A stretch of 64,000 nt of DNA from Theocolax elegans (lineage: Eukaryota > Arthropoda > Insecta > Hymenoptera > Cerocephalidae): assembly GCA_026168455.1 (NCBI GenBank), contig CM047429.1, positions 31,022,138 to 31,086,137 on the forward strand, read 5' to 3'. A program made the position numbers and the translations under genes. Below are positions 11,297 through 21,317 of the stretch, piece by piece (the first letter of the stretch is position 1; each line of letters opens with the position of its first letter). The notes under the pieces were generated by a model that did no database searches, was not told the DNA's origin, and saw nothing but the letters and a program-made list of their open reading frames with translations.

Positions 11297-11645
11297 TGTG
11301 GGGGCTACAGACTATGAAGTCTGCCGCACATGCGCAACAGCGCTTTTGTGAATATTACTTAGATTTGTCGCTGCGTCGGCAGAACCGTCTCGAGCAGCGT
11401 CATTTGTACATCATACTGAATTGTTATGTACTAAATAAAATCAACTCATAGAGATCAACTAATCGAGTTATTATTCCTGACGACGTTGTCTAAATATAAG
11501 ATAGCTTAAACGCTACATTGGTGACCCCGACGTGATCTAAAAAATCACAAGAAGAACGAACGTCGGAAAGGTGAGGGAACGGGGAGGAGCCGCACAGGCC
11601 GAACAACGACTACCAAACTCGCCCCAGGAAAAGCGACATCGACGA
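11297..11645 (+). mobile_element. LTR-retrotransposon 5' fragment: LTR, primer site, start of leader
   Basis: A 221-bp LTR (11297-11517) starts TGTGGGGGCTACAG and ends CGCTACA. It contains an AATAAA signal near 11434. It is followed by a primer-binding-site-like TGGTGACCCCGACGTG at 11519. The internal part stops after about 110 bp, where repeat N resumes with about 195 bp of N missing compared with the 21.4-21.6 kb copy. No 3' LTR is present. The superfamily is uncertain; BEL/Pao or Copia are possible. Confidence 0.65.
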
Positions 11646-11689
11646 ATAAAATACATATATTATCTATTATTGAAAAAACAAATAACACG

Positions 11690-11830
11690 TACACACACAC
11701 ACACGCACACGCACACGCACGCACGCTCGCGCACACACATACACACTTATATATATGACATATATATATAACATATTTATGACATATATATATATAACAT
11801 ATATATATGTCATATATATATAAACATCAG
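11690..11830. repeat. AC/GC microsatellite and TA-rich self-complementary tract
   Basis: An ACACGC-type run is followed by alternating (TA)n blocks separated by GACATA/GTCATA. It is matched in inverted orientation by 21180-21345 on the other palindrome arm. Confidence 0.85.
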
Positions 11831-12042
11831 TATCGGTACTTATGGTGACACTACGTGTTACCTTGGTGTTTTGAGGTTATAAAACATATGTAACAACTCA
11901 GATATAAGGGGGAGAATATTAATTGATAGAATAATGCATAAAAAACCAATAACCCAAATATCCAATTACCCAAATACCTAAATACCCCTCACGGGTAAAA
12001 AAGCACACTTTGACCATATAATATTAATGAAGGATTGAAGTT

Positions 12043-12252
12043 TATAACGGGTACGCATTTCGAGTGTCGGCGCAGGTTAGGTCCCTGAATTATCGGCGAC
12101 GTTCGTCGATAGGACCAAGTCGACTAGCCGGGATAATTGTGAATGGTAGCGCAGTGGTGAGGCTTCTGCCTCGCGCTCCCGGGATCGTGGGTTCGCGCCC
12201 CGATACCTTCGTTGATTTTTTATTCCTTATATTCAATCTGTACCCCGTTACA
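12043..12252 (+). repeat. Gypsy-1 5' LTR with an embedded tRNA-like sequence
   Basis: The LTR begins TATAACGGGTACG and ends CCCCGTTACA, giving short inverted termini. Inside are an A-box-like TAGCGCAGTGG (12147-12157), a B box GGTTCGCGCCC (12190-12200) and a T6 run (12216-12221). That is the layout of a Pol III unit. What follows the LTR (CCCAATACGTG) resembles the downstream half of the tRNA-Lys primer site seen at 20090, with about 7 bases lost. Confidence 0.75.
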
Positions 12253-13247
12253 CCCAATACGTGTGGATTTTGGATACAGGACATCGGAAAAATCAACAAA
12301 CACGATATAGTTGTTCAATTGTTAATAATATTGTTAATTAACAATTGGATAACTCGCGTACAATAACGAGGTCAGCAGTCGCGTTTCGAAATTCTGAAGT
12401 ATATTTCGGTACTCTTTCGTTCCCCCTCGAGGCGGGATTTGTTTATTAACAAATAGAATTGTTATAAACAAATAAAATTTTTTTTTATAACAAATAGGAA
12501 ATTTTTTTTATTATTTTTCTCGTCTCGACAAGTAGTAGACACAGGAAATTGGTTCCTGGTCGAACATAGGTGGCGCCACTAGAAAAAGGTCGCACAAATA
12601 AGAAATTTGGTGGGTTTTCGAACGGAATCGATAGACTGACCAACGTTACTTGGAAATTGGGTAGTTTGGACCAAACCAAGTAAGTAGCGCCACCTAGAGG
12701 AACGAAAGAACGCGACACAGCGCGACATAACCTGGTGGCAATTTATCGGTCTAAATAAATTGTTTGTAAGTGTATGCAAGGTTTAACCGGTTTTTGCTGG
12801 CACAAAACAGGAAGCTTATAACCTGGCTCAGACCTTTACAAATTGTATTATAGGTTATAATTTTGTAAGAGGTCAAGCGCGCGGTATCTTTAATTATTTA
12901 ATTTATTTATTTATTGATTTATTTATTAATATTTATATAGTACCGTTAAGTTAGCGCAAGGTAAGAGCCAGGCAGTAGTTTATCGTAAATTTATTAGCAA
13001 ATTTGTTAAAAATAGTTTAAACTCGGTAGTGCTTCCTGATCAAAGTAAGACAGGACTTACTTTTGGCATCCGGTTTTGTGCTTTAGCGGTTAGCTTAGGT
13101 AGAAGCAAAACCCAGTTACGCGGATTGGTCATTTGGCAAGTAACGCCAAAGTTAAATATTCGACAGCATATAACCTTGCACACACATAGTGCGTCAAGCC
13201 AGCGAGGCTACTTACTGTGAAACGTATAAACGACGCTACAACTGAAG
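12253..13247 (+). other. Gypsy-1 leader region
   Basis: About 1 kb between the 5' LTR and gag. It contains AT-rich runs and a short inverted pair, GGTGGCGCCACTAG (12570) with TAGCGCCACCTAG (12686). No ORF is supported and no intact primer site is seen. Confidence 0.5.
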
Positions 13248-15113
13248 ATGGCCGCTCAGCAGAAAGACGTCGATAGTCAAATCGATGCATGGATCGAGAC
13301 GCTCACCAGGGAGCAAATCGAACTACACCTGGACGCCTTGAACCTAAAATCGGCAGGCTCGGTTCATAGGAAAGCCGAGCGACTCCACCAGTGGCTATTA
13401 GGAAATTATTCGGCCCAAGAGTTTAACCAGGAGGAAGACGAAGCCACAGCAGTTCGCAGCCGTCTCCAACGGAGAAATAGGTGGCTGCAGATGCTAGGTG
13501 AACATCAAGACGAGGAGTCTGATGAACCTAGCCCAGATCAGGAAGTGTATCTGGTACTGCGGGAGAACGCTGCGGTTAAAGATAACCTGCACAGGACGGT
13601 GCAGGATTTCGATGACGTCGAGCTAGATGAAACGACGTCAGCCGCGACCAACACAGAGCCTCAACCCGAACGAGAGGAAGAATGGCTGTCATTGGTCTCA
13701 GAAGAGGGAAACATTTTTAAAATCCCTCGATCGTTCTCCCAGACCTTGGTGCAGCTTATCAAAAAAGTGAATGACCTCACTGTAAAGGTAGATAAGCTGA
13801 TGTCCGAGCGCTCTCAAACCACTCACAGCACGAGATTGGACGGTGCCAACCAATCTCACCATGTGCAATTTCAGGACACATATACGTGTTATGGTCCTGA
13901 TGTGAGCGAGATAGGTGAGGCGCAAGTAAATGGCGAGCAACAACGCGCAAGCGCCCCTCAGTCCAAGCCTGATGGAGCTTGGAAGGGGGGGAATGCGCGC
14001 GAATCCCAGAGGATTCCTCAAGCGCGCAGCTCGCCAAACAAGGATCGGACATTCTCAACACCAAGCTTCTCGACGTCATCGAGGTTGAATGGGACACCTC
14101 GAGACGTCGGCGGCATTGTGAGGAAGTGGCAGGTCAAGTTCTCTGGCGACAAGAGCCAGAGCATCGACGCCTTCCTAACCAGGATCGAGGATTGCAGGAT
14201 CCTGGCCAACCTGTCAGAGGACGAGTTATTACCGTCACTCTCGGAACTTCTGACAGACACTGCCGCCACGTGGTACCAGAACGAGAAACACAAGTGGCAC
14301 TCCTGGCAAGATTTCGTGACTTCGGCTAAACGTTGGTACGGAATGAGCCAACGTTTTCAGCAGAGGATCATCGCCGAGTCCAACGCACGGACTCAAGGAC
14401 CCGATGAACCGGTTAGGGACTATATGACGTGCTCTATCGCAATAATGCGAAAGATAGTCCCTACGCCGACTGAAGCGCAGCAGCTCGATCATTTGTATCG
14501 GAACATGCTACCACAGCTCCAAAGGCTGTTCAAGAGAGCGGAAGTGAGCTCAATTGAGCAAATGCTGGACCTCGCCACGGAAGCGGAGCAGACGATAGAA
14601 GGTGAAAAAGTATATCGTCCACCACCTACGGAGGAAGGGTCTCTGCTTCCCGAAATGGCGTATAAGCCGAAGCGGAAAAAAGGTTCGCCGAAGGCTAAGG
14701 TAGCGGCCGCTGAGGTAAGCCCAGCCAAACCAAGCGAGCCAGACGTCGTCGACCGCATCGCAAAGATGCTGGAGGATGCGCTGCGGCCCATCGTCTCCCA
14801 ATTGGCGTCGACGACCCGACAGTCCCGTAGGAGAAGCCCAAGGTCTGGCTCTCCTAAGAAAGGCTCGCCGGCCAACCGATTTCCGAAGAGTAGGAGGTCT
14901 GGCAGACCTAATGGCCCGAGCAAGAGCTTCGGACACCGGCAGGAGAAGAAGAGCGCTAGTCCAACGAGGGAAAAAGGAAAGGAACAGCCGAAAAATCGAA
15001 TAGGCTCGACTTTCGATCCGACTAAGCCTCTTACCTGCAAGGGCTGCGGGAAAATTGGGTATTCCCTCAGGTACTGTCCGGTGTGCTCGGGAAACGCCAA
15101 AGGGAGCGGTTAA
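13248..15113 (+). CDS. gag: Gypsy-1 Gag polyprotein
   Basis: An intact 621-codon ORF begins at ATG 13248. The first 50 residues form a SAP-like helical segment (AWIETLTREQIELHLDALNL). An acidic middle follows, then a Ty3/Gypsy capsid-type domain (about residues 285-450; W-rich with WQDFVTSAKRWYGMSQRF and LDHLYRNMLPQLQRLF). A basic Ser/Arg-rich tail ends in one knuckle-like CKGCGKIGYSLRYCPVC, in which the usual His is not in canonical spacing. Gag assembles the particle and packages element RNA. The 3' end overlaps the protease frame by 31 nt, with a slippery heptamer in the overlap. It is the best-preserved retroelement frame in the window. Confidence 0.9.
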   Translation: MAAQQKDVDSQIDAWIETLTREQIELHLDALNLKSAGSVHRKAERLHQWLLGNYSAQEFNQEEDEATAVRSRLQRRNRWLQMLGEHQDEESDEPSPDQEVYLVLRENAAVKDNLHRTVQDFDDVELDETTSAATNTEPQPEREEEWLSLVSEEGNIFKIPRSFSQTLVQLIKKVNDLTVKVDKLMSERSQTTHSTRLDGANQSHHVQFQDTYTCYGPDVSEIGEAQVNGEQQRASAPQSKPDGAWKGGNARESQRIPQARSSPNKDRTFSTPSFSTSSRLNGTPRDVGGIVRKWQVKFSGDKSQSIDAFLTRIEDCRILANLSEDELLPSLSELLTDTAATWYQNEKHKWHSWQDFVTSAKRWYGMSQRFQQRIIAESNARTQGPDEPVRDYMTCSIAIMRKIVPTPTEAQQLDHLYRNMLPQLQRLFKRAEVSSIEQMLDLATEAEQTIEGEKVYRPPPTEEGSLLPEMAYKPKRKKGSPKAKVAAAEVSPAKPSEPDVVDRIAKMLEDALRPIVSQLASTTRQSRRRSPRSGSPKKGSPANRFPKSRRSGRPNGPSKSFGHRQEKKSASPTREKGKEQPKNRIGSTFDPTKPLTCKGCGKIGYSLRYCPVCSGNAKGSG

Positions 15114-17320
15114 CCGGGACGAAAACCGCGACCCAAGAGCTTGAGTCCCCACTGCCCCAGGTGAGTTCGGGACAGGCCCGCTCCAACCGAGAGTATGGTC
15201 CAGAGAGGAGCGGAAATGGGCCTCAAAAGGAGGAACGGTCCCAAGAAGCCAGCAGACCAACCTCATCCTATAAACCAGAGGATGAGAGTCGTTGGTGGCT
15301 TCTCGTGGGGATTGAGGGCTTTCGTATAAGAGCCTTATACGATCCCGGAGCCTCCACGACCGTGATGGGACCCAGCGGTCTGCAAATCGCCGCAGCATTG
15401 GGCAAGGAGCTCATTGTGGCGAACGCCGGACGCGTCAAGATGGCGCATGGTAGTTACCAACCGCTAAACGGTCATGTGATTTTACCTTTCACTGTCGGGA
15501 AGGAGACGCGTGAAATAAGGGTAGCGATCATACCACATCTTGACGCCGAATGCTACGTAGGAGTAAATTTCGTACGAGCATTCAGAGCCATATTGGATCC
15601 GGATAGCGACCGCCTGTTCCTCAAAGACAGCAAGCAGCAGATCCACCTCGAAGTTGCTGGAATAGGGTGTATGGCCACCCTTTCGTCCGCTGGGATAGCG
15701 GACGCAACCGAGGCAGAAAGGGAAGAGCTGCGAGCGCTAGTAAGCAAAGTGCTGTCTAATACTTCTCCCAAAATTGGGCGAACCCAACTCATTGAGCACT
15801 CGATTGACGTGGAATCAGCTCGCCCGATAAAGCAGAAGTATTACCCGGTGTCGGAGTAGATCTAGGAGGAGATGCACCGCCAGGTCCGAGAGATGCTAGA
15901 TTTAGAGATTATAGAGCCCTCGGACAGCGGTTGGTCAAGCCCCGTGGTGATGGTACGCAAGGAGAACGGATCACGTCGGTTTTGCATTGACTTTAGGAAA
16001 GTCAATGCGCTAACGAAACCAGACGCTTATCCCCTCCCGTTCATGCAGGATATCTTACGCAAGTTGAAGAGATGTCGGTACATTAGTACTCTGGACATGA
16101 ACTCAGCGTATCATCAGATACCTCTCCAGAAGGAATCGCGTCCTTATACGGCTTTCACAGTCCCGGGGATGGGACTGTATCAGTTTAAGCGGATGCCATA
16201 CGGATTGGCATACGCCGGCGCGACCTTCCAACGCATGATTGACCAAGTGGTTGGTCCTGATCTCGAGCCCAATGCCTTTTCTTACCTCGATGACATTATT
16301 ATAGTCACCGAGACATTTGAAGGGCACAAGAAGTATCTCGAGATGGTGCTTAAAAGACTGACCGAAGCTAACTTGACAGTAAATAAGGACAAGTGTGTCT
16401 TTTGTCAAGATGAGGTAAGATATCTTGGCGTGCTGGTCAACAGGGATGGAATTCGTCCCGACCTAGCCAAGACAGAGCCTATAAGGATTTATCCTGCTCC
16501 CAAGAACCTCAAACAGCTTCGACGATTCCTCGGCATGGCGTCGTGGTATCGGCGTTTTATGCCGGATTACGCCACGATTGCCGAGCCACTTACCCGTCTA
16601 ACAAAGAAGAACCAAGGGTACGAGTGGTTAGATGAACAGGAACAAGCCTTTCAGCAACTGAAGGCCCTGATCATGACTGCTCCAGTTCTTCAACGTCCCA
16701 GTGCAGATGGACTGTTTAGCCTGCACACGGACGCGAGCGATACCGGCATAGGAGCCGTGCTCGTCCAAGAGATAGACGGAGAGGAAAGAGTCATTGAGTT
16801 TGCCAGTCGCATTCTCACAGCACCCGAGAAGAATTATAGCGTTACGGAGAGGGAATGCTTGGCCGTGGTCTGGGCTATTAATAAGTTCAGACCTTACATC
16901 GAAGGGTACCACTTCAAAGTGATAACGGATCACAGTAGTCTTCGCTGGTTGTGTAATATGAGAAATCCAACCAGCCGACTAGCGAGATGGGCTTTAGAGC
17001 TCCAAGCTCATGACTTTGTCGTCGAGCACAGAAAAGGAGCTCTGCATCACGTTCCCGATGCCCTATCTCGCATGTATGAAGACGACGAGCCTACAGTAGC
17101 AGCAATGTCGTGGGCTCAAACTACTGAAGATCCTTGGTACCTAGACTGGATCAAGAACGTTTCCGACAGACCCCGTGATTTCCCCGACTGGAAAATAGTT
17201 GGAGGAAATCTGTACATCTATCGCCCCGACAAGGAGTTAGAGGAAGTGATGGATGATGAGCAAGCATGGAAGCTGGTCGTACCCGTAGAGAATCGACACT
17301 ATTCTGAGAGAGTGTCATGA
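15083..17320 (+). pseudogene. pol: Gypsy-1 pol: protease, reverse transcriptase and RNase H
   Basis: The protease (open frame 15083-15859) shows the aspartic active-site loop LYDPGAST and a downstream YVGVNFV segment. Two in-frame TAG codons (15857 and 15863) separate it from the RT, which continues in the same frame. RT motifs are CIDFRKVNALT, LDMNSAYHQI, the fingers/palm block RMPYGLAYAGATFQ and the catalytic SYLDDIII. RNase H follows with HTDASDTGIGAVL, TERECLAVVWA and the ITDHSSLRWL segment. A frame change near 17300 cuts this off from the integrase. The two stops and the frameshift make this copy inactive, but the domains are otherwise well kept, suggesting a fairly young element. Confidence 0.9.
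15089..15095 (+). promoter_or_regulatory. Candidate -1 ribosomal frameshift site, G GGA AAC
   Basis: GGGAAAC lies in the gag zero frame as (TC)G GGA AAC, the canonical X XXY YYZ phase. The downstream protease frame is in -1. Ten bases later a stem GCGGTT/AACCGC (from 15106) could act as the stimulator. Gag-pol synthesis by -1 frameshifting is standard for many retroelements. Confidence 0.7.
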
Positions 17321-18704
17321 TGACCCCTCAGCTGGCCATCTCGGAAGGGAAAAGACATTCGCCCGCGTGGCCCAAAACTATTATTGGCCACGTTTTTACG
17401 CAGAAGTTGCGGATTACGTCAGGCGATGTCAAGTGTGCCAGCAATGTAAGGTCGAGCAACGTGCTCCCTCAGGGTTAATGGGTCACCGTCAATCGGACAG
17501 ACCATGGCAGGTGGTAGCAGGAGATATCACTGGCCCGCTTCCACGCTCTAGCCGAGGATACGAATACATCCTAGTATTCCAGGATTTATTCACGCGCTGG
17601 ATTGAAGCAATCCCGATACGAAAAGCTAACGCAAAGACGATAGTCCGCGAGCTTCACGAACGAGTGATTAACCGGTTCGGCACCCCGGAAGTATTTCACT
17701 CGGACAACGGGACCGAGTTTAAAAATAAACTCGTAGACGAATACCTTGAATCTAAGGGAGTGTATTATTCGACGACACCCCCTTACCACGCACAGGCCAA
17801 TCCTGTCGAGAGGGCTAATCGGACCCTTAAGACAATGGTGGCGTCGTATATCCAGGATAAGCACAGCGACTGGGACGACAAGCTGCCAGAGTTAGTCTTT
17901 GCCCTAAACACAGCAGTGCAAAGTTCTACTGGATGGAGCCCGGCTATGCTGAACTATGGTCGCCAACCCGAGGCGCCTAGTACAGCTCGTCGAGAGCAAG
18001 ACCGGCTTGCCCAGCAACAGTTTGAGTTCCGTCGACTGCAGGATTGGAACGACAAAATCAAACAGTTGCCAAGACTGCACGAGAACGCAAATCGTCAGTC
18101 GGCTGCCAGTAAGGCTCTGCAAGCCGAAATCTTCAACTCACGACGAAGGCCAGCGGAATTCGAGGTAGGATATCTGGTGTGGAAACGCAACCGGATCCTC
18201 TCGTCCAGCGCACAAGGTATCTCGGCTAAGCTTGCTCCGAAATATACAGGGCCATATCTGATCGTCAATAGAAAAGGTATGAATACGTATGTCATACAAG
18301 ATGATCAAGGGGGCCAAGAAGTATCTCACATCGAGCATCTGAAGAGATACGTCCCCGAAAATGATGATGACTCAACTGATGAGGATCAACGTGAGCAACC
18401 TCGACCGCCGAGGGATCAACAGGTGAAGTGCGATCCACCTGTAGCGAGCGAATACTCCCCTGCGAGGGAGAATAATGCGAGCGAGTCCCCTGGCGAGGGA
18501 ACTCGGTGTAATCCGCGCAAGACGTCGCGTACGTCTTTAGGTAGGTCCCGCGTTACCAGACGACAGCGTGGTCGTCCTCGGAAAGCAACCGCGACCGTAA
18601 AGCGCCGATCACCCATAGAGCGGTCTGCCAATGCAGATTCTGAACCAGTTCCTCCGAGACGAGGACGAGGGCGTCCTCCAGGCTCACGACCGAAGCGGAC
18701 GTAA
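17321..18704 (+). pseudogene. Gypsy-1 integrase with a basic, AT-hook-like tail
   Basis: Beyond the frame change the sequence encodes the HHCC zinc finger (HDDPSAGH...CQVCQQC). A DDE core follows: Asp in AGDITGP, Asp in FHSDNGTEF and Glu in PVERANRTLK, with about 35 residues between the second Asp and Glu. A GPY/F-type segment (KLAPKYTGPYLI) comes next. The last 80 residues are basic and hold RGRPRK and RGRGRPPGS, which resemble AT-hooks. The frame from 17367 is open to the stop at 18704. It belongs to the same pol polyprotein as the RT. Confidence 0.88.
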
Positions 18705-19896
18705 AGCGCCAGCAGCGGCCGAAGGCTGAGGCGGCCTTCGAAGAGGCTGCCTTTGATTACAGATGAACCTGTAGCCCCTGCCTTCATCGAGCGGAACGGG
18801 AGGTTCTGACGAACCTATGTGTCCGCTCGGCCGCTGCAAGGAGATCAAGCGTCTGGATCAGTTTCCTCGCGTCCTGATAAACCTGATCAAGAGCGACTTG
18901 TTAACCCTCTTTCCCGTTCCTTGAGGAACAGAGTCCACATACAGAGTATGTGGAATCTGGAAGAAGGGTGTAACGGTAAGCGAGTTACCGATCAGGTAAG
19001 CAACGCGAAAGAGGAGATACAGCGCGGCGCGCGCAGGGAACGCGCGCGAGAATCGTGCGCAAGAGGGTATCGAGATAGATTTCGCGCGCACACGACAACA
19101 ACACGGTGTTGGTGACCGGTGATTGTTTTTTTCCGGGATAAAAGAGCGAAAGAACTGTTGTGCGTTGTGTGTGGATGTGAGCAGCTTCTCCCCACTAACC
19201 TCCACGTCGACGTGTGCAGCAGCACCTCTCACAGACAGTGGAGGCTCGGCGAATCCCACCTTCTCGACCGTTGGAGAGAGAGAGAGAGAGACATATACGA
19301 GGACGAGCTCTCTCTCAATAGCACAGCCTTTTCCCGCCGAAGCGAGATATTCAGATACGCGGTAAGTGGTGCACCACATTTAGACCCGCGTGTCTATCTA
19401 ATATTCGCGTCCCGATTTACCTGGTACGGTCCAGGTGAGGAAGCGTTCCTCCCTTTTCCCCTCTCGTGACAATACCCGCACGGATAGAAAGGTCGGTGGT
19501 TCGCGGGAGCCACTTCACGAGAGAAGGCGCGCGTGACGTAGTAAGCTTCTACGTAAAAGCTCTCTACGTCAGAGATTCATACGTCACACGGTGTGACGTA
19601 TGCCATCAGGTTAAGCAGCCGATCATATCCGGATCGGTTGCTCGTAACTCGTCGGTTAATAGGGTTTAACTACTTGTTTTCGCGCTGACCTCGGGGGTAG
19701 TCATCGGTACGACTCCCCTTAAATTGTTAACGTTAATTTATTGTTTATTTATTAATCTTTAGTTGATTATTTAATAAATTGACTCGGCGAGACTATCTTT
19801 CTCGCCGATTAAACGTAAAATCTCGATTGTGAATAGTGTTTTACCGATTACTGTCCTATCCTACGAATACCGCCCTCTCCGGTGTATATCCTAGTT
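18705..19896 (+). other. Gypsy-1 3' untranslated region, GC-rich
   Basis: No supported ORF. It contains CGCGCG-rich stretches, an (AG)n run near 19274 and a 20-bp near-palindrome TACGTCACACGGTGTGACGTA at 19589-19609. I could not match it to the 5' leader, so it does not look like an LTR copy of that region. Confidence 0.5.
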
Positions 19897-20308
19897 GGCA
19901 ATTTTGGGCATAGGGCCCAACACACGGTATATAAATCGAACGGAGTGTTTGACGTTGTTAACGGCATTGCACGGGAATCAAAGGGATTCCCGGCCGCATC
20001 GTGGGACTGCACACTTAAGGTTGGTAAGTTGGGACAGATTGGGCCTAACCGTGGGCCTTACATATCCCCAGTACCCACCCCGTTACAACTGGCGCCCAAC
20101 GTGGGGCAATTTTGGGCATAGGGCCCAACACACGGTATATAAATCGAACGGAGTGTTTGACGTTGTTAACGGCATTGCACGGGAATCAAAGGGATTCCCG
20201 GCCGCATCGTGGGACTGCACACTTAAGGTTGGTAAGTTGGGACAGATTGGGCCTAACCGTGGGCCTTACATATCCCCAGTACCCACCCCGTTACAAATGG
20301 CGCCCAAC
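19897..20308 (+). repeat. Two tandem LTR-plus-primer-site-like units (208-bp period)
   Basis: Units at 19897-20104 and 20105-20308 each carry a TATATAA box and end CACCCCGTTACA. Each is followed by TGGCGCCCAAC. The first primer site (20090-20106) reads TGGCGCCCAACGTGGGG, matching 17 nt of the tRNA-Lys(CTT) 3' end; the second is cut after 11 nt. The CCCCGTTACA end is shared with the Gypsy-1 LTR, while the upstream part differs. Confidence 0.7.
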
Positions 20309-20713
20309 TCAAAAACCCACTTGCCAGAAGAGACGAAGTAGTTTATCTTCGCCTGGCCCATCTTGGACCGAAGTCGGTCATAAACTCCCATCCCCACCAC
20401 CACAGTCCCGGTGGATTTCCCCGCGAGAACGTCAAAAAGTGCGGAGGTACGACTGTAGGAGAAAAGCCTGTGGGTCCCGCAGCACAGTGTGTATACGTAT
20501 ACGCAGTAACACCTCCAAGGTTGGCACTAGACGTAGGGGAGCTTGAGTTTCTGGGATCTCAAGCGTGGTGGTGCAAACGCACGGCTATCCCTAACGAGGC
20601 TCCCGGTGCTCAGAAAACGGTCTTCTTGACACCGGTCGAGCAGGGACAACCTTCGCCTCTCTAGCCCAGGTGATCGAAGTGATCAAACGGCTCCCCGAGG
20701 GCGTAGGTCGCGT
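20309..20713 (+). other. Internal segment before the Gypsy-1 3' LTR
   Basis: About 400 bp of mixed composition with no supported ORF. It resembles the short non-coding interior of a TRIM, lying between a tRNA-Lys primer site and a polypurine tract. Confidence 0.4.
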
Positions 20714-20725
20714 TTGGGTGGGGGA
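20714..20725 (+). promoter_or_regulatory. Polypurine tract of Gypsy-1
   Basis: TTGGGTGGGGGA directly precedes the right LTR and would prime plus-strand DNA synthesis. Confidence 0.7.
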
Positions 20726-20935
20726 TATAACGGGTACGGATTTCGAGTGTCGGCGCAGGTTAGGTCCCTGAATTATCGGCGACGTTCGTCGATAGGACTA
20801 AGTCGACTAGCCGGGATAATTGCGAGTGGTAGCGCAGTGGTGAGGCTTCTGCCTCGCGCTCCCGGGATCGTGGGTTCGCGCCCCGATACCTTCGTTGATT
20901 TTTTATTCCTTATATTCAATCCGTACCCCGTTACA
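20726..20935 (+). repeat. Gypsy-1 3' LTR with an embedded tRNA-like sequence
   Basis: Nearly identical to 12043-12252. A box 20830-20840, B box 20873-20883, T6 run 20899-20904. It is followed by the AGTT target duplication. Confidence 0.8.
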
Positions 20936-20939
20936 AGTT

Positions 20940-21274
20940 ATAACCTCATTCGAAGTGCCTCGTAAGACGTTATAGCTTCAATCCTTCATTAATATTATAA
21001 CGTCAAAGCGGGGCTCACAAAGATAATTTTCCGATTTTTTGTGTGTCGGCATAAGTACGGATACATGGTTGAATTTTCGGTGGAATTCTGCTGACGTCGG
21101 CATAATTACCCCAAAGTAAGCACAATTCCCATTTCCCGTAAGAATTTGTCGGCATGAGTACCGATTGATCAATTTATGTTATATATATATATGTCATATG
21201 TATAAGTGTGTATGTGTGTGCGCGAGCGTGCGTGCGTGCGTGTGTGTGTGTGTGTGTGTGTGTGAGTGCGTGCA

Positions 21275-21317
<43 letters not shown>

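Larger units (their letters stand above)
12043..20935 (+). mobile_element. Gypsy-1: Ty3/Gypsy LTR retrotransposon, 8.9 kb, with AGTT target duplication
   Basis: Two 210-bp direct repeats (12043-12252 and 20726-20935; about five differences by eye) bound the element. AGTT flanks both sides (12039-12042 and 20936-20939). Between them, in the same orientation, lie gag, protease, reverse transcriptase, RNase H and integrase, and a polypurine tract lies immediately before the right LTR. A 4-bp target duplication fits Ty3/Gypsy. Two points are odd: the 5' LTR is followed by only a remnant of a primer site, and two LTR/primer-site units sit at 19897-20308. An alternative is an LTR element or TRIM that received a separate gag-pol element whose own LTRs I could not find. 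Confidence 0.7.

Noticed and set aside
12253..13247. 5' LTR of a separate gag-pol element matching the 18.7-19.9 kb region
   Set aside because: I compared both regions by eye and found only shared AT-rich composition, no alignable direct repeat.
19895..20546. Overlapping ORFs with repeated WRPTWGNFGHRAQH segments
   Set aside because: They translate the duplicated LTR/primer-site units and have no coding support.
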